Of a DNA stretch of 50,757 nt, positions 9,684 to 18,145 are shown piece after piece. Position 1 is the first letter of the stretch. Each line of letters begins with the position of its first letter. The position numbers and the translations under genes are program-made. The DNA is taken from NCBI GenBank assembly GCA_945861275.1, contig CAMATZ010000044.1, forward strand, positions 1 through 50,757, given 5' to 3'. The notes beneath the pieces are model-generated. The model did not search any database. It worked only from the letters and a program-made list of their open reading frames with translations, and had not been told where the DNA came from. The DNA is from Bordetella parapertussis (GTDB lineage Bacteria > Pseudomonadota > Gammaproteobacteria > Burkholderiales > SG8-41).

Positions 9684-10829
9684 TCACACCGCGACCGCCG
9701 TCATGCCGCGCAGCCGCTGGACCGCGCCGTGCAACGCCGCCAGGAACGCATCCACGTTGTGCGTGGTGTTTGCCGCACCCAGCGAAAAACGCACGGCGCC
9801 ACGGGCGCTTTCCGGTGCGATGCCCATCGCCAGCAAGGTCGCGGAAGGCTCAGGATTCGCGCTGGAACACGCGGCGCCCGCCGCCACACCGAACCCCAGT
9901 TTGTCGAGTTCGATAACCAATGTTTCACCGTCGATGCCTTTGAGCGCAAAATAACTGGTGTTGGGCACGCGCGCGGAGGCTGCACCGAATAACACCGCGC
10001 CCATTTGGGTTAAGCCCTGCTCGACTCTGGCACGCAGTTTTTCCATTTTTGCCGCGAGTTCCGTAGTGCGGCCGGCGGCAAGCTCGGCGGCGGCGCCAAA
10101 GCCGACGATGGCCGGCACATTTTCCGTGCCTGAACGCAGACCATGCTCATGCCCGCCGCCGGCGAGTAACGGCGCAAGCTCTATGCGCTTATCGACAATC
10201 AAGGCGCCGGCGCCTTTGGGCCCGTAGATCTTGTGCGCCGAAAGCGTCATCGCATGCACACCGAGTGCCTCGAAATCGACGGCGATTTTGCCCAACGCCT
10301 GCACCGCGTCGGTGTGCATCCATGCTTTGGCGGCGCGCGCGCGCGCCGCGATCGCGGCAACATCCTGAATCACGCCGGTTTCGTTGCTGGCAAGCATCAC
10401 CGAGACCATACCGGTGGGTGTTTGCAATGCCGCATCGACATCGTTCAAATCCACTTTGCCTGCACTGGTAACCGCGAGCTTGCGCACAGCCCAGCCGCGG
10501 CGGGCGAGCGCTGCGGCAGGTTTGGCGACACAGGGATGCTCAATGGCGCTGATGACGACTTGTGACGGCTTCAGAATCTCTGCCGCGCCCTTGATAAAGA
10601 GATTGTTCGCTTCGGTGCCGCCCGAGGTGAACACCACCTGCGGTGGCCGCACGTTTACCAGCGCCGCCACTTGCTCGCGCGCCTGATCGATGGCACGGCG
10701 TGCACTGATGCCCAAATCATGGCGGCTCGACGCATTGCCATACTGCTCGCGCAGAAACGGCAGCATCGCTTCCAGCACGCCCGCATCCAGCGGCGTGGTG
10801 GCGTTGTGATCGAAGTAGGTGAAAGACAT
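9684..10829 (-). CDS. iscS: IscS/NifS-type group I cysteine desulfurase
   Basis: A 381-residue PLP enzyme, start MSFTYFDHNATTP. The PLP lysine is in SAHKIYGPKGAG, the His-rich GGHEHGLRSGTEN motif is present, and the catalytic Cys is in GAACSSANPEPS within a longer mobile loop, so this is a group I enzyme unlike SufS downstream. It transfers persulfide sulfur to scaffolds and tRNA-thiolation proteins. It lies directly after iscR. No iscU, hscA, hscB or fdx follows, so its partner here may be the SUF scaffold or proteins encoded elsewhere. Shorter than E. coli IscS (404), closer to NifS-like forms. Confidence 0.92.
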   Translation of the reverse strand: MSFTYFDHNATTPLDAGVLEAMLPFLREQYGNASSRHDLGISARRAIDQAREQVAALVNVRPPQVVFTSGGTEANNLFIKGAAEILKPSQVVISAIEHPCVAKPAAALARRGWAVRKLAVTSAGKVDLNDVDAALQTPTGMVSVMLASNETGVIQDVAAIAARARAAKAWMHTDAVQALGKIAVDFEALGVHAMTLSAHKIYGPKGAGALIVDKRIELAPLLAGGGHEHGLRSGTENVPAIVGFGAAAELAAGRTTELAAKMEKLRARVEQGLTQMGAVLFGAASARVPNTSYFALKGIDGETLVIELDKLGFGVAAGAACSSANPEPSATLLAMGIAPESARGAVRFSLGAANTTHNVDAFLAALHGAVQRLRGMTAVAV

Positions 10830-10834
10830 TGCCG

Positions 10835-10866
10835 GCGTTGGGCGTTCGGAGTCAGGCGTAAAGTGC
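10835..10866 (-). repeat. Single heptad-repeat arm between iscS and iscR
   Basis: Four 7-bp units on the plus strand (GTTGGGC, GTTCGGA, GTCAGGC, GTAAAGT) follow the same GT-start, 7-bp pattern as the other intergenic repeats. No facing arm is seen here. It runs up to the iscR stop codon. Confidence 0.6.
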
Positions 10867-10867
10867 G

Positions 10868-11344
10868 TTACGCGGTCGCTATCGCACGCTTGGTTACACT
10901 CGGCCGCATATCCAGCATGGGCGAGACGCCAGACTCTTTCGCGCGCTGACTGTCCACCAGTTGCTGCAATGTCACTGAACCGAGGTATTCAAAAATCCGC
11001 TGGTTGAGCGCCGCCCACAAATCGTGGGTGATGCATTTGTTGTCGTCGTGGCAGTTCTCTTTGCCACCGCACTGCGTGGCATCAATCGGTTCATCCACCG
11101 CGAGTATGATTTCGGCGACCGACAGCTCACGCATGTCCTTGCCCAACAAATAACCGCCGCCGGGTCCGCGCACGCTGCCGACGATGTTCCGCCGGCGCAG
11201 TTTGCCGAACAGTTGCTCCAGATACGATAGCGAAATCTTCTGCCGCGCGCTGATTTCCGCCAGCGTCACCGGACCACCGCCGTGGCGCAGCCCCAGATCC
11301 ACCATCGCCGTTACGGCAAACCGCCCTTTGGTTGTGAGGCGCAT
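10868..11344 (-). CDS. iscR: IscR, Rrf2-family Fe-S-sensing regulator
   Basis: A 158-residue winged-helix regulator starting MRLTTKGRFAVTAM. The 2Fe-2S ligands C92, C98, C104 and H107 are present at the same positions as in E. coli IscR. Holo-IscR represses type-1 sites; apo- and holo-IscR both bind type-2 sites. Two type-1-like sites lie at 11440-11464 and 11468-11492 over the promoter, so autorepression is very likely. It is the first gene of the Fe-S operon and shares the suhB/trmJ/cysE neighbourhood seen in other proteobacteria. Confidence 0.96.
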   Translation of the reverse strand: MRLTTKGRFAVTAMVDLGLRHGGGPVTLAEISARQKISLSYLEQLFGKLRRRNIVGSVRGPGGGYLLGKDMRELSVAEIILAVDEPIDATQCGGKENCHDDNKCITHDLWAALNQRIFEYLGSVTLQQLVDSQRAKESGVSPMLDMRPSVTKRAIATA

Positions 11345-11365
11345 GGTATAGCCTATAAAATAATG

Positions 11366-11383
11366 TTTAAAAACATATACTTA
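11366..11383 (+). repeat. AT-rich repeat, divergent copy
   Basis: TTTAAAAACATATACTTA differs at two positions from the 19-bp repeat at 1230 and 31785. It lies in the iscR leader, between promoter and start codon. Confidence 0.5.
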
Positions 11384-11439
11384 ATAAATAGTAGCTGCCG
11401 GATTAGCGCGGTTATGTTGCCGTATTCACGCGTAGCTAC

Positions 11440-11464
11440 ATTGCCGACTAATTCGGTCAACTAT
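11440..11464 (-). promoter_or_regulatory. IscR type-1 site, start-proximal
   Basis: Read on the minus strand, the 25-bp site has left half ATAGTTGACC and right half TAGTCGGCAAT around an AT-rich centre. It matches the E. coli type-1 consensus (halves ATASYYGACT and AGTCRRSTAT) at all but two positions. It covers the -10 box of the iscR promoter. Confidence 0.85.
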
Positions 11465-11488
11465 ACCTATCCCGACAAATTTAGTCAA
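11460..11488 (-). promoter_or_regulatory. Sigma70 promoter of iscR and the Fe-S operon
   Basis: On the minus strand, TTGACT (11483-11488) and TATAGT (11460-11465) are separated by exactly 17 bp, close to an ideal sigma70 promoter. The -35 lies in the distal IscR site and the -10 in the proximal one, which explains repression by holo-IscR. The leader to the iscR ATG would be about 110 nt. Confidence 0.85.
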
Positions 11489-11492
11489 CTAT
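11468..11492 (-). promoter_or_regulatory. IscR type-1 site, start-distal
   Basis: Read on the minus strand, left half ATAGTTGACT and right half GTCGGGATA around AAATTT. The left half matches the type-1 consensus exactly; the right half has four mismatches, three of them at the outer end. Its centre is 28 bp from the proximal site, and it covers the -35 box. Confidence 0.85.
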
Positions 11493-11530
11493 GCGCAACG
11501 CGCCCCGGCGGCATCTGAACGTGCGCTGGA

Positions 11531-12193
11531 TTACGCACCCAGGCGCTTGAGTTGCGCCAGAATTTCATCGATGCGCCGGTCGGTCTCGCTGCTGTGGCTG
11601 ATGATTTCGTTGATGGCGCGCGCCAGCGGATCGTTCTCGTCACGCCCTACCGCATACGCGGCAAAACGTCCGTTAGACTCCTGCGACTCAATCACCCGCG
11701 CGGGTATGCCGATGGCGGTTGCACCCGCCGGCACGTCTTTCACCACCACCGCGTTGGAGCCGATTTTGGCGTGATCGCCTATGGTAATCGGCCCCAGCAC
11801 CTTTGCCCCCGCGCCAATGACCACCCCTTTGCCCAGCGTGGGATGGCGCTTGCCTTTGTTCCACGAGGTGCCGCCGAGCGTAACGCCGTGATACAGCGTG
11901 CAATCGTCACCGACATCCGCGGTCTCGCCGATCACCACGCCCATGCCGTGGTCGATAAAAAACCGCCGGCCGATGGTCGCACCGGGATGAATCTCGATAC
12001 CCGTCAGCCAGCGCCCGCAGTGCGAGATGTAACGGCCCAGCCACTTAAAGCCCGCACCCCACAACGCATGCGCGGCACGATGCAGCAGCAGCGCATGAAA
12101 GCCCGGATAGCAGGTAATAACCTCCCAGGAATTACGCGCGGCGGGGTCACGCTCGAATACCACAGCGATCTCTTCTTTAATGCGTGGAAACAT
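11531..12193 (-). CDS. cysE: Serine O-acetyltransferase
   Basis: A 220-residue hexapeptide-repeat acyltransferase. The N-terminal helical region ([19 protein letters not shown]) is followed by a left-handed beta-helix with [19 protein letters not shown] and [11 protein letters not shown] repeats. It makes O-acetylserine, the precursor of cysteine, and cysteine is the sulfur donor for the neighbouring Fe-S operon. The start MFPRIK is chosen; a longer reading upstream is AT-rich and not conserved in the family. An IscR-like site lies 33-57 bp before this start. The short form resembles CysE of betaproteobacteria and plants' epsilon-type neighbours. Confidence 0.92.
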   Translation of the reverse strand: MFPRIKEEIAVVFERDPAARNSWEVITCYPGFHALLLHRAAHALWGAGFKWLGRYISHCGRWLTGIEIHPGATIGRRFFIDHGMGVVIGETADVGDDCTLYHGVTLGGTSWNKGKRHPTLGKGVVIGAGAKVLGPITIGDHAKIGSNAVVVKDVPAGATAIGIPARVIESQESNGRFAAYAVGRDENDPLARAINEIISHSSETDRRIDEILAQLKRLGA

Positions 12194-12225
12194 GGGGTTG
12201 ACAGAGAAAACAGAAAGATTGATGA

Positions 12226-12250
12226 ATAGTTTACTAAATTTATCGGCTAT
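12226..12250 (+). promoter_or_regulatory. Candidate IscR type-1 site upstream of cysE
   Basis: Plus-strand halves ATAGTTTACT and ATCGGCTAT around AAATTT agree with the 25-bp IscR type-1 consensus at about 22 positions. It is closely similar to the two sites ahead of iscR. It lies 33-57 bp upstream of the cysE start, within reach of a promoter such as TTGCAA-17 bp-GATAAA on the minus strand. Confidence 0.65.
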
Positions 12251-12408
12251 TGAGACAAATTTTGCAATTGGCATTTGACAAAAATTCAATGGCTTCTTGA
12301 GAAAAGCAAAGAAGTGTACTGAAATTTCACGCAATTGACTGTGCGCTCATCGCGGGATAGATTGCGGGCTGGTCAAAAATGGTGTTTGAAGATTCTAAGG
12401 GGGATTCT

Positions 12409-12921
12409 ATGAAACAGCTTTCCAAAGTCGCGCTTGCTTTGCTGTGCCTCGCGGGCTCATCGGGCGTCATGGCCCAGGGCGTGGTCAACCGGCCGCAGTT
12501 GTCGGCTACGCTCGCGAACGAGCTGGTCGGCGAAACGGTCGCTATCTGCGCGTCGCGGGGCTACAAGGTGTGGGCGGTCGTCGTGAACCTCGATGGCGTG
12601 CGGCAGGCCGTGCTGCGCGGGGACGGGGCGCCGATCCACTCGCAGGACAACGCCTATTACAAGGCCTACTCGGCGGCCACGCTGACACTGGGGCGGAATG
12701 AAGGCAGCACGAAGGAAGTTGCCGCCCGTGCGGCCAAGGCCGCGCCGTCGACGGTTCCGTATACGCCGCTGCCCAATGTCACCTTTGGGGTCGGCGGGGT
12801 GACGATCAGGGCTGGGGGAACGGCGATCGGCGCGATCGGCGTGAGCGGCGCCCCGGGTGGCCAATTCGACGAAGACTGCGCCCGCGAGGCGATCGCAAAG
12901 ATCCAGGATCGCGTCAAGTAA
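12409..12921 (+). CDS. Exported HbpS/GlcG-like (DUF336) protein
   Basis: A 170-residue protein with a clear signal peptide (KQLSKVALALLCLAGSSGVMA-Q). The mature part looks like the HbpS/GlcG family (PF03928): conserved VVNLDG, a GDGAPIHSQDNAYYKAYSA helix region, and Gly-rich GGVTIRAGG plus IGAIGVSGAPG. Some members bind heme or cobalamin; no ligand can be assigned here. The start at the second Met is chosen because AAGGGGG lies 6 bp upstream and it begins the signal peptide. It is a single gene, divergent from cysE and convergent with trmJ. Confidence 0.8.
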   Translation: MKQLSKVALALLCLAGSSGVMAQGVVNRPQLSATLANELVGETVAICASRGYKVWAVVVNLDGVRQAVLRGDGAPIHSQDNAYYKAYSAATLTLGRNEGSTKEVAARAAKAAPSTVPYTPLPNVTFGVGGVTIRAGGTAIGAIGVSGAPGGQFDEDCAREAIAKIQDRVK

Positions 12922-12932
12922 TGCCTGGCCTT

Positions 12933-12960
12933 GGGGGCGGACCGTTAGTGGTCTGTCCCC
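12933..12960. terminator. Imperfect hairpin between convergent genes
   Basis: GGGGGCGGACC pairs with GGTCTGTCCCC around a GTTAGT loop (two mismatches). It lies between the HbpS-like gene and trmJ and touches the trmJ stop. There is no T-run, so a terminator role is uncertain. Confidence 0.35.
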
Positions 12961-13718
12961 TAGGATTGCCGGTCCCCGCGCCGCTTCGGCTGGCGCAGTG
13001 TGCGTACTATGCCGCGCAGAATTCTGACCTCTTCGCGATCCAGTTGCGTGCGCGCAAACAGCCGCCGCACGCGCTGCATAAGCCTTTTCGGTAAAACGGG
13101 ATTGAGAAATCCGCTGGCGAATAACTCCTGTTCCAGATGCGCGTAGAAGCGTTCGATATCTTCGTGAGTGGCCAGATTACGCGGCTTATTCGCCACCGCC
13201 GTTAACGGATCCCCCAGCGCGTGCATGCGGCATTCGTAGGCCAATACCTGCACCGCGGCTGCAAGGTTTAGCGAGGTGTGGCTGGCGTCGGCCGGTATCG
13301 TCGCGATCACCTGGCAACGCTTGACCTGATCCGTGGTCAGGCCCCGTACCTCGCTGCCGAACACCAGAGCCACCGGCTGCGTGCGCGCTACCTCGACCAG
13401 CCGCGCCGCCGCCTCGCGCGCCGCAAGGGCAGGCACCGCAATATCGCGGCTGCGCGCCGTGCATGCCACCGCCAACACCACGTCCGTTAACGCGCCATCC
13501 AGATCGGCGCACACGGTCACCTGCGCCAGCACGTCCGCGGCGTTGGTGGCAAACCAGGTGGCCTCTTTGTCGGGAAAACGCAGCGGGTTCACCAGGTAAA
13601 GCTGCGTCAGCCCCATCGTCTTCATGGCGCGCGCCGCCGCACCGATATTGCCCGGATGCTGCGTGTCACAAAGCACGACGCGGATGTTTTTGAGCGTCTG
13701 AGTCATAAACTGAGTCAT
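12960..13718 (-). CDS. trmJ: tRNA (cytidine/uridine-2'-O-)-methyltransferase TrmJ
   Basis: A 252-residue SPOUT-fold methyltransferase. Seen: the N-terminal [14 protein letters not shown] motif, [11 protein letters not shown], and the knot region [19 protein letters not shown], all typical of TrmJ, which methylates position 32 of several tRNAs with SAM. The C-terminal extension after about residue 170 fits the dimerisation region of the family. It is divergent from suhB, an order kept in many gamma- and betaproteobacteria next to iscR. Start may be the first or fifth codon (MTQFMTQT); neither has a strong ribosome binding site. Confidence 0.93.
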   Translation of the reverse strand: MTQFMTQTLKNIRVVLCDTQHPGNIGAAARAMKTMGLTQLYLVNPLRFPDKEATWFATNAADVLAQVTVCADLDGALTDVVLAVACTARSRDIAVPALAAREAAARLVEVARTQPVALVFGSEVRGLTTDQVKRCQVIATIPADASHTSLNLAAAVQVLAYECRMHALGDPLTAVANKPRNLATHEDIERFYAHLEQELFASGFLNPVLPKRLMQRVRRLFARTQLDREEVRILRGIVRTLRQPKRRGDRQS

Positions 13719-13758
13719 ATCACGTACAATCCAGCGCGCACTCGGTCACGTCCCACGA

Positions 13759-13793
13759 TTCACCCTTCACCCTTCACCCTTCACTCTTCACGT
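13759..13793 (+). repeat. Single heptad-repeat arm upstream of suhB
   Basis: Five consecutive 7-bp units (TTCACCC x3, TTCACTC, TTCACGT) end 8 bp before the suhB ATG. There is no facing arm. Same family as the GTGAAGG units at 3160 and 37053. Confidence 0.8.
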
Positions 13794-13801
13794 CCTTAAC
13801 C

Positions 13802-14611
13802 ATGCACCCCATGCTCAACATCGCGGTCAAGGCCGCGCGCCGCGCCGGCGCCGTGATCAATCGCGCCTCTCGCAACCTGGATGTGCTTGCCGTGCGCGAA
13901 AAAGCCGCCAATGATTATGTGTCCGAAGTGGATAAAGAAGCCGAGCAAACCATTATCCGCACGCTGCTCGAAGCGTATCCCAAGCATTCGATTCTAGCAG
14001 AGGAGTCCGGCGCCACTAACACCGGGGCGAAGTCGGATTATCAGTGGATTATCGACCCGCTCGACGGCACCACCAATTTTGTCCACGGCTTCCCGCAATA
14101 CGCGGTGTCGATCGCACTGTCACACAGGAGCGTGATCACCCAGGCGGTGATTTACGATCCGTGCAACAACGATTTATTCACTGCCACGCGCGGCGCCGGC
14201 GCGTATCTCAATGACACACGCCTGCGTGTCAGCAAGCGCCTGAACCTCAAAGGCGCATTGGTCGGCACCAGCTTTCCGTTCAAGGAACACCATCACCTTG
14301 ACGCCTATCTGGGCATGCTGCGCAATATCATGGAAACCAGCAGCGGCGTGCGCCGCGCGGGTTCGGCCGCGCTCGACCTCGCCTACGTCGCGGCAGCCCG
14401 CCTCGATGCGGTTTGGGAAATGGGCCTGGCGCCCTGGGATATTGCCGCCGGTTCGCTACTCATCACCGAAGCCGGTGGCAGCGTCACCGATCTCCAGGGC
14501 AAGGATCATTACCTGAAATCCGGCAACGTGGTGGCGGGCAATCTGAAACTGCTGAGCGAACTGTTGCAGCATTTGGCGCCGCATCTTACGCCTGCGTTAA
14601 AAGCGCTTTGA
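13802..14611 (+). CDS. suhB: Inositol-1-monophosphatase family protein SuhB
   Basis: A 269-residue magnesium-dependent phosphatase of usual length. The metal and substrate motifs are seen: EE in [15 protein letters not shown], and [15 protein letters not shown] near the C-terminus. The first residues [16 protein letters not shown] are almost those of E. coli SuhB, which fixes the start. SuhB hydrolyses inositol phosphates and in E. coli also binds RNA polymerase in rRNA antitermination. Divergent from trmJ; a heptad-repeat arm occupies the leader. Confidence 0.95.
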   Translation: MHPMLNIAVKAARRAGAVINRASRNLDVLAVREKAANDYVSEVDKEAEQTIIRTLLEAYPKHSILAEESGATNTGAKSDYQWIIDPLDGTTNFVHGFPQYAVSIALSHRSVITQAVIYDPCNNDLFTATRGAGAYLNDTRLRVSKRLNLKGALVGTSFPFKEHHHLDAYLGMLRNIMETSSGVRRAGSAALDLAYVAAARLDAVWEMGLAPWDIAAGSLLITEAGGSVTDLQGKDHYLKSGNVVAGNLKLLSELLQHLAPHLTPALKAL

Positions 14612-14691
14612 TCGACAGGCGTGATTCGCGCAGTATTTTCAGTTCTGTCGTTCCGGTAGCAGCGCCTTCGTTCGCTCGCCGCGCCAACGTC

Positions 14692-15672
14692 TCACTTGGA
14701 CAGGAGTCCCGCTTCCCTGACGATACGGGAAAACAACACGATGTCAGCACGCAAATTCTTGTCGTGCTCCTCGGGTGTCGTGGGCGCGGCATGAAATCCG
14801 AGGTTTTGCAAGCGCTCCCTGACCTCGGGCAGCGCAAGGTTGCGCGCTATCTCCCGGCTGATCTGCTGCCGGATGGCGCGCGGCGTACCGGCCGGCGCAA
14901 GCCACGCCTGCGACCCGTCCCTGCCCCAGCCCGGCAGTACTTCCGGTGCTGCCGGCACATCCGGCAGCTGCGGCGCGCGTTGCGCAGAAGCCACCACCAG
15001 CGGCACCAACTTGCCATCCCGGATGAACGACAGTGCAACCATCAATCCCGGGCTGCCGAAGTGTATGCGTTCGGCAACAATTTCGATCACGAATTCGGAC
15101 TGTCCCTTGAACCCCACATGCTGTGCCTTGATGCCGGCAGCAAGCCGGAAGCGCTCCGCGTTCAGGTGAGTTGAGCTCAAAGCGCCGACGGAGCCGAATA
15201 ACAGCGGCCGGGGCCTGGCGTTGGCATGCGCAATCAGTTCCTTCACGGTCTTGACACCGAGCGACGGCGCCACCACCAGCACGGTGGTGCTGTAGCCGAT
15301 TTCTGCGACACCCACAAAATCCTTGAGCGGATCGTACGAAAGGTTGGGATTCGCCACCGCGGTTATCGCGTAAGCGGCCGAAGTCGCGAGCAGCGTATGG
15401 CCGTCGGGCGTTGCCTTGGCAACGATGGCTGCGGCAAGCGTGCCACTCGCACCCGGACGGGCCTCAAGCACTATCGGCTGTCCCCAGGCCTCGCTCATCC
15501 CGGGCGTGATCAAGCGCGCGAGTATGTCGGTGGTGCCCCCCGGTGTGAACGCCGTTACCAGGCGCACCGGCTTACTCGGAAATTTCTGCTGCGCCTGCAG
15601 CGCACCGGGCGCGACGACGCTACTGCCTATCGCGATCAACGTTGCAATCATGATGCGTTGCACAGAATCCAT
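14692..15672 (-). CDS. Bug-family (TctC-like) periplasmic solute receptor
   Basis: A 326-residue exported protein with a signal peptide ending near LQAQQK. Family marks: PVRLVTAFTPGGTTDILAR, WGQPIVLEARPGASG and a KATPDGHTLL stretch that frame the ligand cleft. Bug receptors bind carboxylates and other small acids for tripartite tricarboxylate transporters or as sensors. No TctA or TctB gene is near, as is common for orphan Bug genes in Burkholderiales. Ligand unknown. It is convergent with suhB. Confidence 0.92.
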   Translation of the reverse strand: MDSVQRIMIATLIAIGSSVVAPGALQAQQKFPSKPVRLVTAFTPGGTTDILARLITPGMSEAWGQPIVLEARPGASGTLAAAIVAKATPDGHTLLATSAAYAITAVANPNLSYDPLKDFVGVAEIGYSTTVLVVAPSLGVKTVKELIAHANARPRPLLFGSVGALSSTHLNAERFRLAAGIKAQHVGFKGQSEFVIEIVAERIHFGSPGLMVALSFIRDGKLVPLVVASAQRAPQLPDVPAAPEVLPGWGRDGSQAWLAPAGTPRAIRQQISREIARNLALPEVRERLQNLGFHAAPTTPEEHDKNLRADIVLFSRIVREAGLLSK

Positions 15673-15771
15673 GACGCCGCCTCTCGCCTCTCAGCTATAG
15701 GATTATTAAGCACCCGTTTCCAGCAACCCGCAATCTATTCCCCGTCCGCGGAACAGTCAACCGCGAATAAT

Positions 15772-15858
15772 TTACGGCTGAATTTTCAATGGCGCTCCGA
15801 TCCCGCTTCTTATGGCCGCCGCCAGTTGCGGATGGCTTTTCTCCAGCGAGCGCGCGAT
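15772..15858 (-). pseudogene. Duplicated 3' end of the TPR lipoprotein gene
   Basis: Starting immediately after the chrA stop codon, 28 in-frame codons and a stop match the last 28 codons and stop of the TPR gene (17134-17220). Both begin IARSLEKSHPQLAAAIRS; the last ten residues have diverged. At DNA level 46 bp are identical. It has no start of its own and is a remnant of a duplication. Confidence 0.85.
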
Positions 15859-16980
15859 CTAGCGGGCAACCTGGAAGGCGATTCCAATCAAGCCGGCCGC
15901 CACGATCAGCGGCAGCGGCGGCAGGCGCCAGCGGCATAACACGATGGATACTATGAACAGGGCGGTGAGACTGACTGTATCGGGTGCGGCATGCGGCAGC
16001 AGTTGCAGCAGCGTGACTATGAGGCAGCCGATTACCGCCGCGCTGACGCCGCTCATGGCCGGTTTAATCCAGCGCAGATGCCTGAAGCGTTCCAGCACCG
16101 GCAACAGCGCAAGCATCAGAATGAAAGCGGGCAGAAACATGGCCAGTGCGCTTACCGCCGCGCCTGTCGTGCCGGCGACCTTGTAGCCGACAAAGGCTGC
16201 GATCATGAGGGTTGGCCCGGGCGTAAGCTGACCGAGGGAAAGTCCATCGAGGAATTCGCGCGAGGTGAGCCAGTGCATCTGGTGGACGACCTGTTCCTGC
16301 ACCAGCGCCAGCATCGCGATGCCACCGCCAAAGGTGAGCGCGCCGATCTTCAGAAAAATACCCGCCAGCTGCAGCAGCGAGGGGCGGATTCCCTCTGGAC
16401 TGCCGATTACACCGTGCGTGATCGTGACATCCGTGACCGGAAAAAACAAATGGCTCGAGGCAGCAAGCCCCACCACCACCAGTGTGGCGGCCAGTCCCTG
16501 CAGGCGCGAGTGATAGAGCGCTACCCCGGCACACGCCGCGAGCAGCAGCAGGGTCGCGATGCCCACCGCCGTCGTCGCGGCAAAGAGGGCAGCCGCCACT
16601 GCAATGACTATTTGCGCCGGGCGCTGTAACGCAGTGCGGCCGAGTCGATAGACTGCGGCAGCGAAAATGGCCAGAACCACGCTGCCCATGCCGTGGAGCG
16701 CACCTTGCAGCAAGGCAAGGGCGCCATAGGTGGAATAGATCAGGGTCAATCCCAGCAGGATGAGAAACGCAGGCAGCATGAAACACACGCCGGCAAGAAT
16801 GCCGCCGCGCCAACCGCATCGCTCGTGCCCGATGAAGATTGCCAGCTGTACCGCCGGTGGCCCGGGCAGCATGTTCACCAGACCGACGCCATCGAGATAA
16901 CGCTCGTTGCTGAGCCACTGCCGCCGTTCCGCAATCTCGGCCTGCATGATGCCCAGCATCGCAGAACCGCCATAGCTCAA
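15859..16980 (-). CDS. chrA: ChrA-family chromate transporter, 5' end apparently lost
   Basis: Two homologous six-helix halves of the CHR family can be seen (GLVNMLPGPPAVQLAIFIG in the first half and LSLGQLTPGPTLMIAAFVG in the second), about 373 residues. Family members export chromate or, in some cases, carry sulfate. The expected N-terminal stretch ELAAVFLKLGAL is encoded in frame just upstream, but a TAA at 17014-17016 precedes it and there is no ATG or GTG; only TTG at 16980 is available, without a ribosome binding site. The gene may therefore be inactive. Its stop codon joins directly to a copy of the TPR gene's 3' end. Confidence 0.75.
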   Translation of the reverse strand: MSYGGSAMLGIMQAEIAERRQWLSNERYLDGVGLVNMLPGPPAVQLAIFIGHERCGWRGGILAGVCFMLPAFLILLGLTLIYSTYGALALLQGALHGMGSVVLAIFAAAVYRLGRTALQRPAQIVIAVAAALFAATTAVGIATLLLLAACAGVALYHSRLQGLAATLVVVGLAASSHLFFPVTDVTITHGVIGSPEGIRPSLLQLAGIFLKIGALTFGGGIAMLALVQEQVVHQMHWLTSREFLDGLSLGQLTPGPTLMIAAFVGYKVAGTTGAAVSALAMFLPAFILMLALLPVLERFRHLRWIKPAMSGVSAAVIGCLIVTLLQLLPHAAPDTVSLTALFIVSIVLCRWRLPPLPLIVAAGLIGIAFQVAR

Positions 16981-17133
16981 TGCGCCGAGTTTGAGAAAGA
17001 CCGCCGCAAGCTCTTACCAGCGGCCTTGAAATAACTCTGATCCAGTCGCCACCTAACCCCCGCATTCCGAGACACTGTTGCGTCACAGCTCACACTGCTG
17101 TACGTGGACGCACATTCTGAACCCATCGATAAT

Positions 17134-17835
17134 CTACTGCGGCACTTTCATCTGCGCCCCGATCTCGCTTCTTATGGCCGCCGCCAGTTGCGGATGGCTT
17201 TTCTCCAGCGAACGCGCGATACTTTCCGCCTCCGCCAACTGCCCGCGCTTGATGTGTGCGCGCGCGAGGCCCGCCCACGCCGGCGTCAGACCCGCATCAA
17301 TATCAAGTGCCTGACGGTAGGGGCGCACCGCCAGATCAAATTGCCCGAGGTCGCTGTAACTCTCGCCCAGCAGCATCAGCGTCACGGCTGAATCACGCAA
17401 CGCGCTAAGCGCTTGCGTCAGCACCGCCACCGCGCGCTGCGAATCACCCGCCATGCGGTGTTCCTGTCCCAGCAGATTCCAGCCTTCTGCTACATCGGGT
17501 TCCAGCCGCACCATTTCACCAAAGCAGTCAACCGCGCGTAGATGATTTTTTTGCCGCGAATAGGCATAGCCCGCCACCAGCCACCAGCTTGCGTTGGCAC
17601 TGTCCTTCGCGATATTTTCCTCGGCAAATTTCGCCAGACCCGGCCAATCGGCCTGGCGCTCCAGTTCGGCCACGCGCTTTCGGTTGGTGTCGCTTTCACG
17701 CTGCAGATGACTCAACAGAATGGGAATTGTGCCGTCGGGAATAATCGCATACAGCAACTGCCCCGCCGGTGTGCATGCGGCGAGCGCGGCACAGGCAGCC
17801 GCCACCACCAGCCCGTGGCGCAGCGCGACTATCAT
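17134..17835 (-). CDS. TPR-repeat lipoprotein
   Basis: A 233-residue protein with a signal peptide and lipobox (ALAACTP), so it is predicted to be membrane-anchored. Three to four tetratricopeptide repeats follow, for example WWLVAGYAYSRQKNHLRAVD, NLLGQEHRMAGDSQRAVAVL and LLGESYSDLGQFDLAVRPYR. TPRs mediate protein contacts; no specific role can be named. Start MIVALRHG is preferred over the ATG seven codons upstream because it begins the signal peptide; both remain possible. The last 28 codons are duplicated behind chrA. Confidence 0.82.
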   Translation of the reverse strand: MIVALRHGLVVAAACAALAACTPAGQLLYAIIPDGTIPILLSHLQRESDTNRKRVAELERQADWPGLAKFAEENIAKDSANASWWLVAGYAYSRQKNHLRAVDCFGEMVRLEPDVAEGWNLLGQEHRMAGDSQRAVAVLTQALSALRDSAVTLMLLGESYSDLGQFDLAVRPYRQALDIDAGLTPAWAGLARAHIKRGQLAEAESIARSLEKSHPQLAAAIRSEIGAQMKVPQ

Positions 17836-18145
17836 GCGCCTGCCGCTGGTTCGCACGCACCCGCCAGCGTAACGCCAGCCGTTTCCATCACTGCGACTAT
17901 TACCGTGCGTTGCAGAACCATGCGCACCATTCTCGAACTGTGGAAGTTAGGCTAGTTTACGGTAAGAAGTCTGGAGATTGCTGGGCGGCAGATAGCTTGG
18001 GCCATCGCTTGATGGCATTTGCCATACTGCCGCGTCGCGCTGACACATACCGGCAACGAGGCGATGCGAAACTGTCTACTCAGGCGGGAGATTATTACTC
18101 GGAACCGCCGCGATACCTGTAAGTCAACCAACAAAGGATATTACG

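Noticed and set aside
13759-13793. CRISPR-like short repeats (also at 3160, 4337, 9241, 32761, 37053)
   Set aside because: Units are 7 bp without spacers, arms face each other, and no cas genes are present. They are simple intergenic repeats, not CRISPR arrays.
16064-17086. A 340-codon minus-strand frame overlapping chrA
   Set aside because: It overlaps the conserved transporter frame almost entirely and has the Arg/Gly/Cys-rich look of an out-of-frame reading. It is not a frameshifted N-terminus of ChrA.
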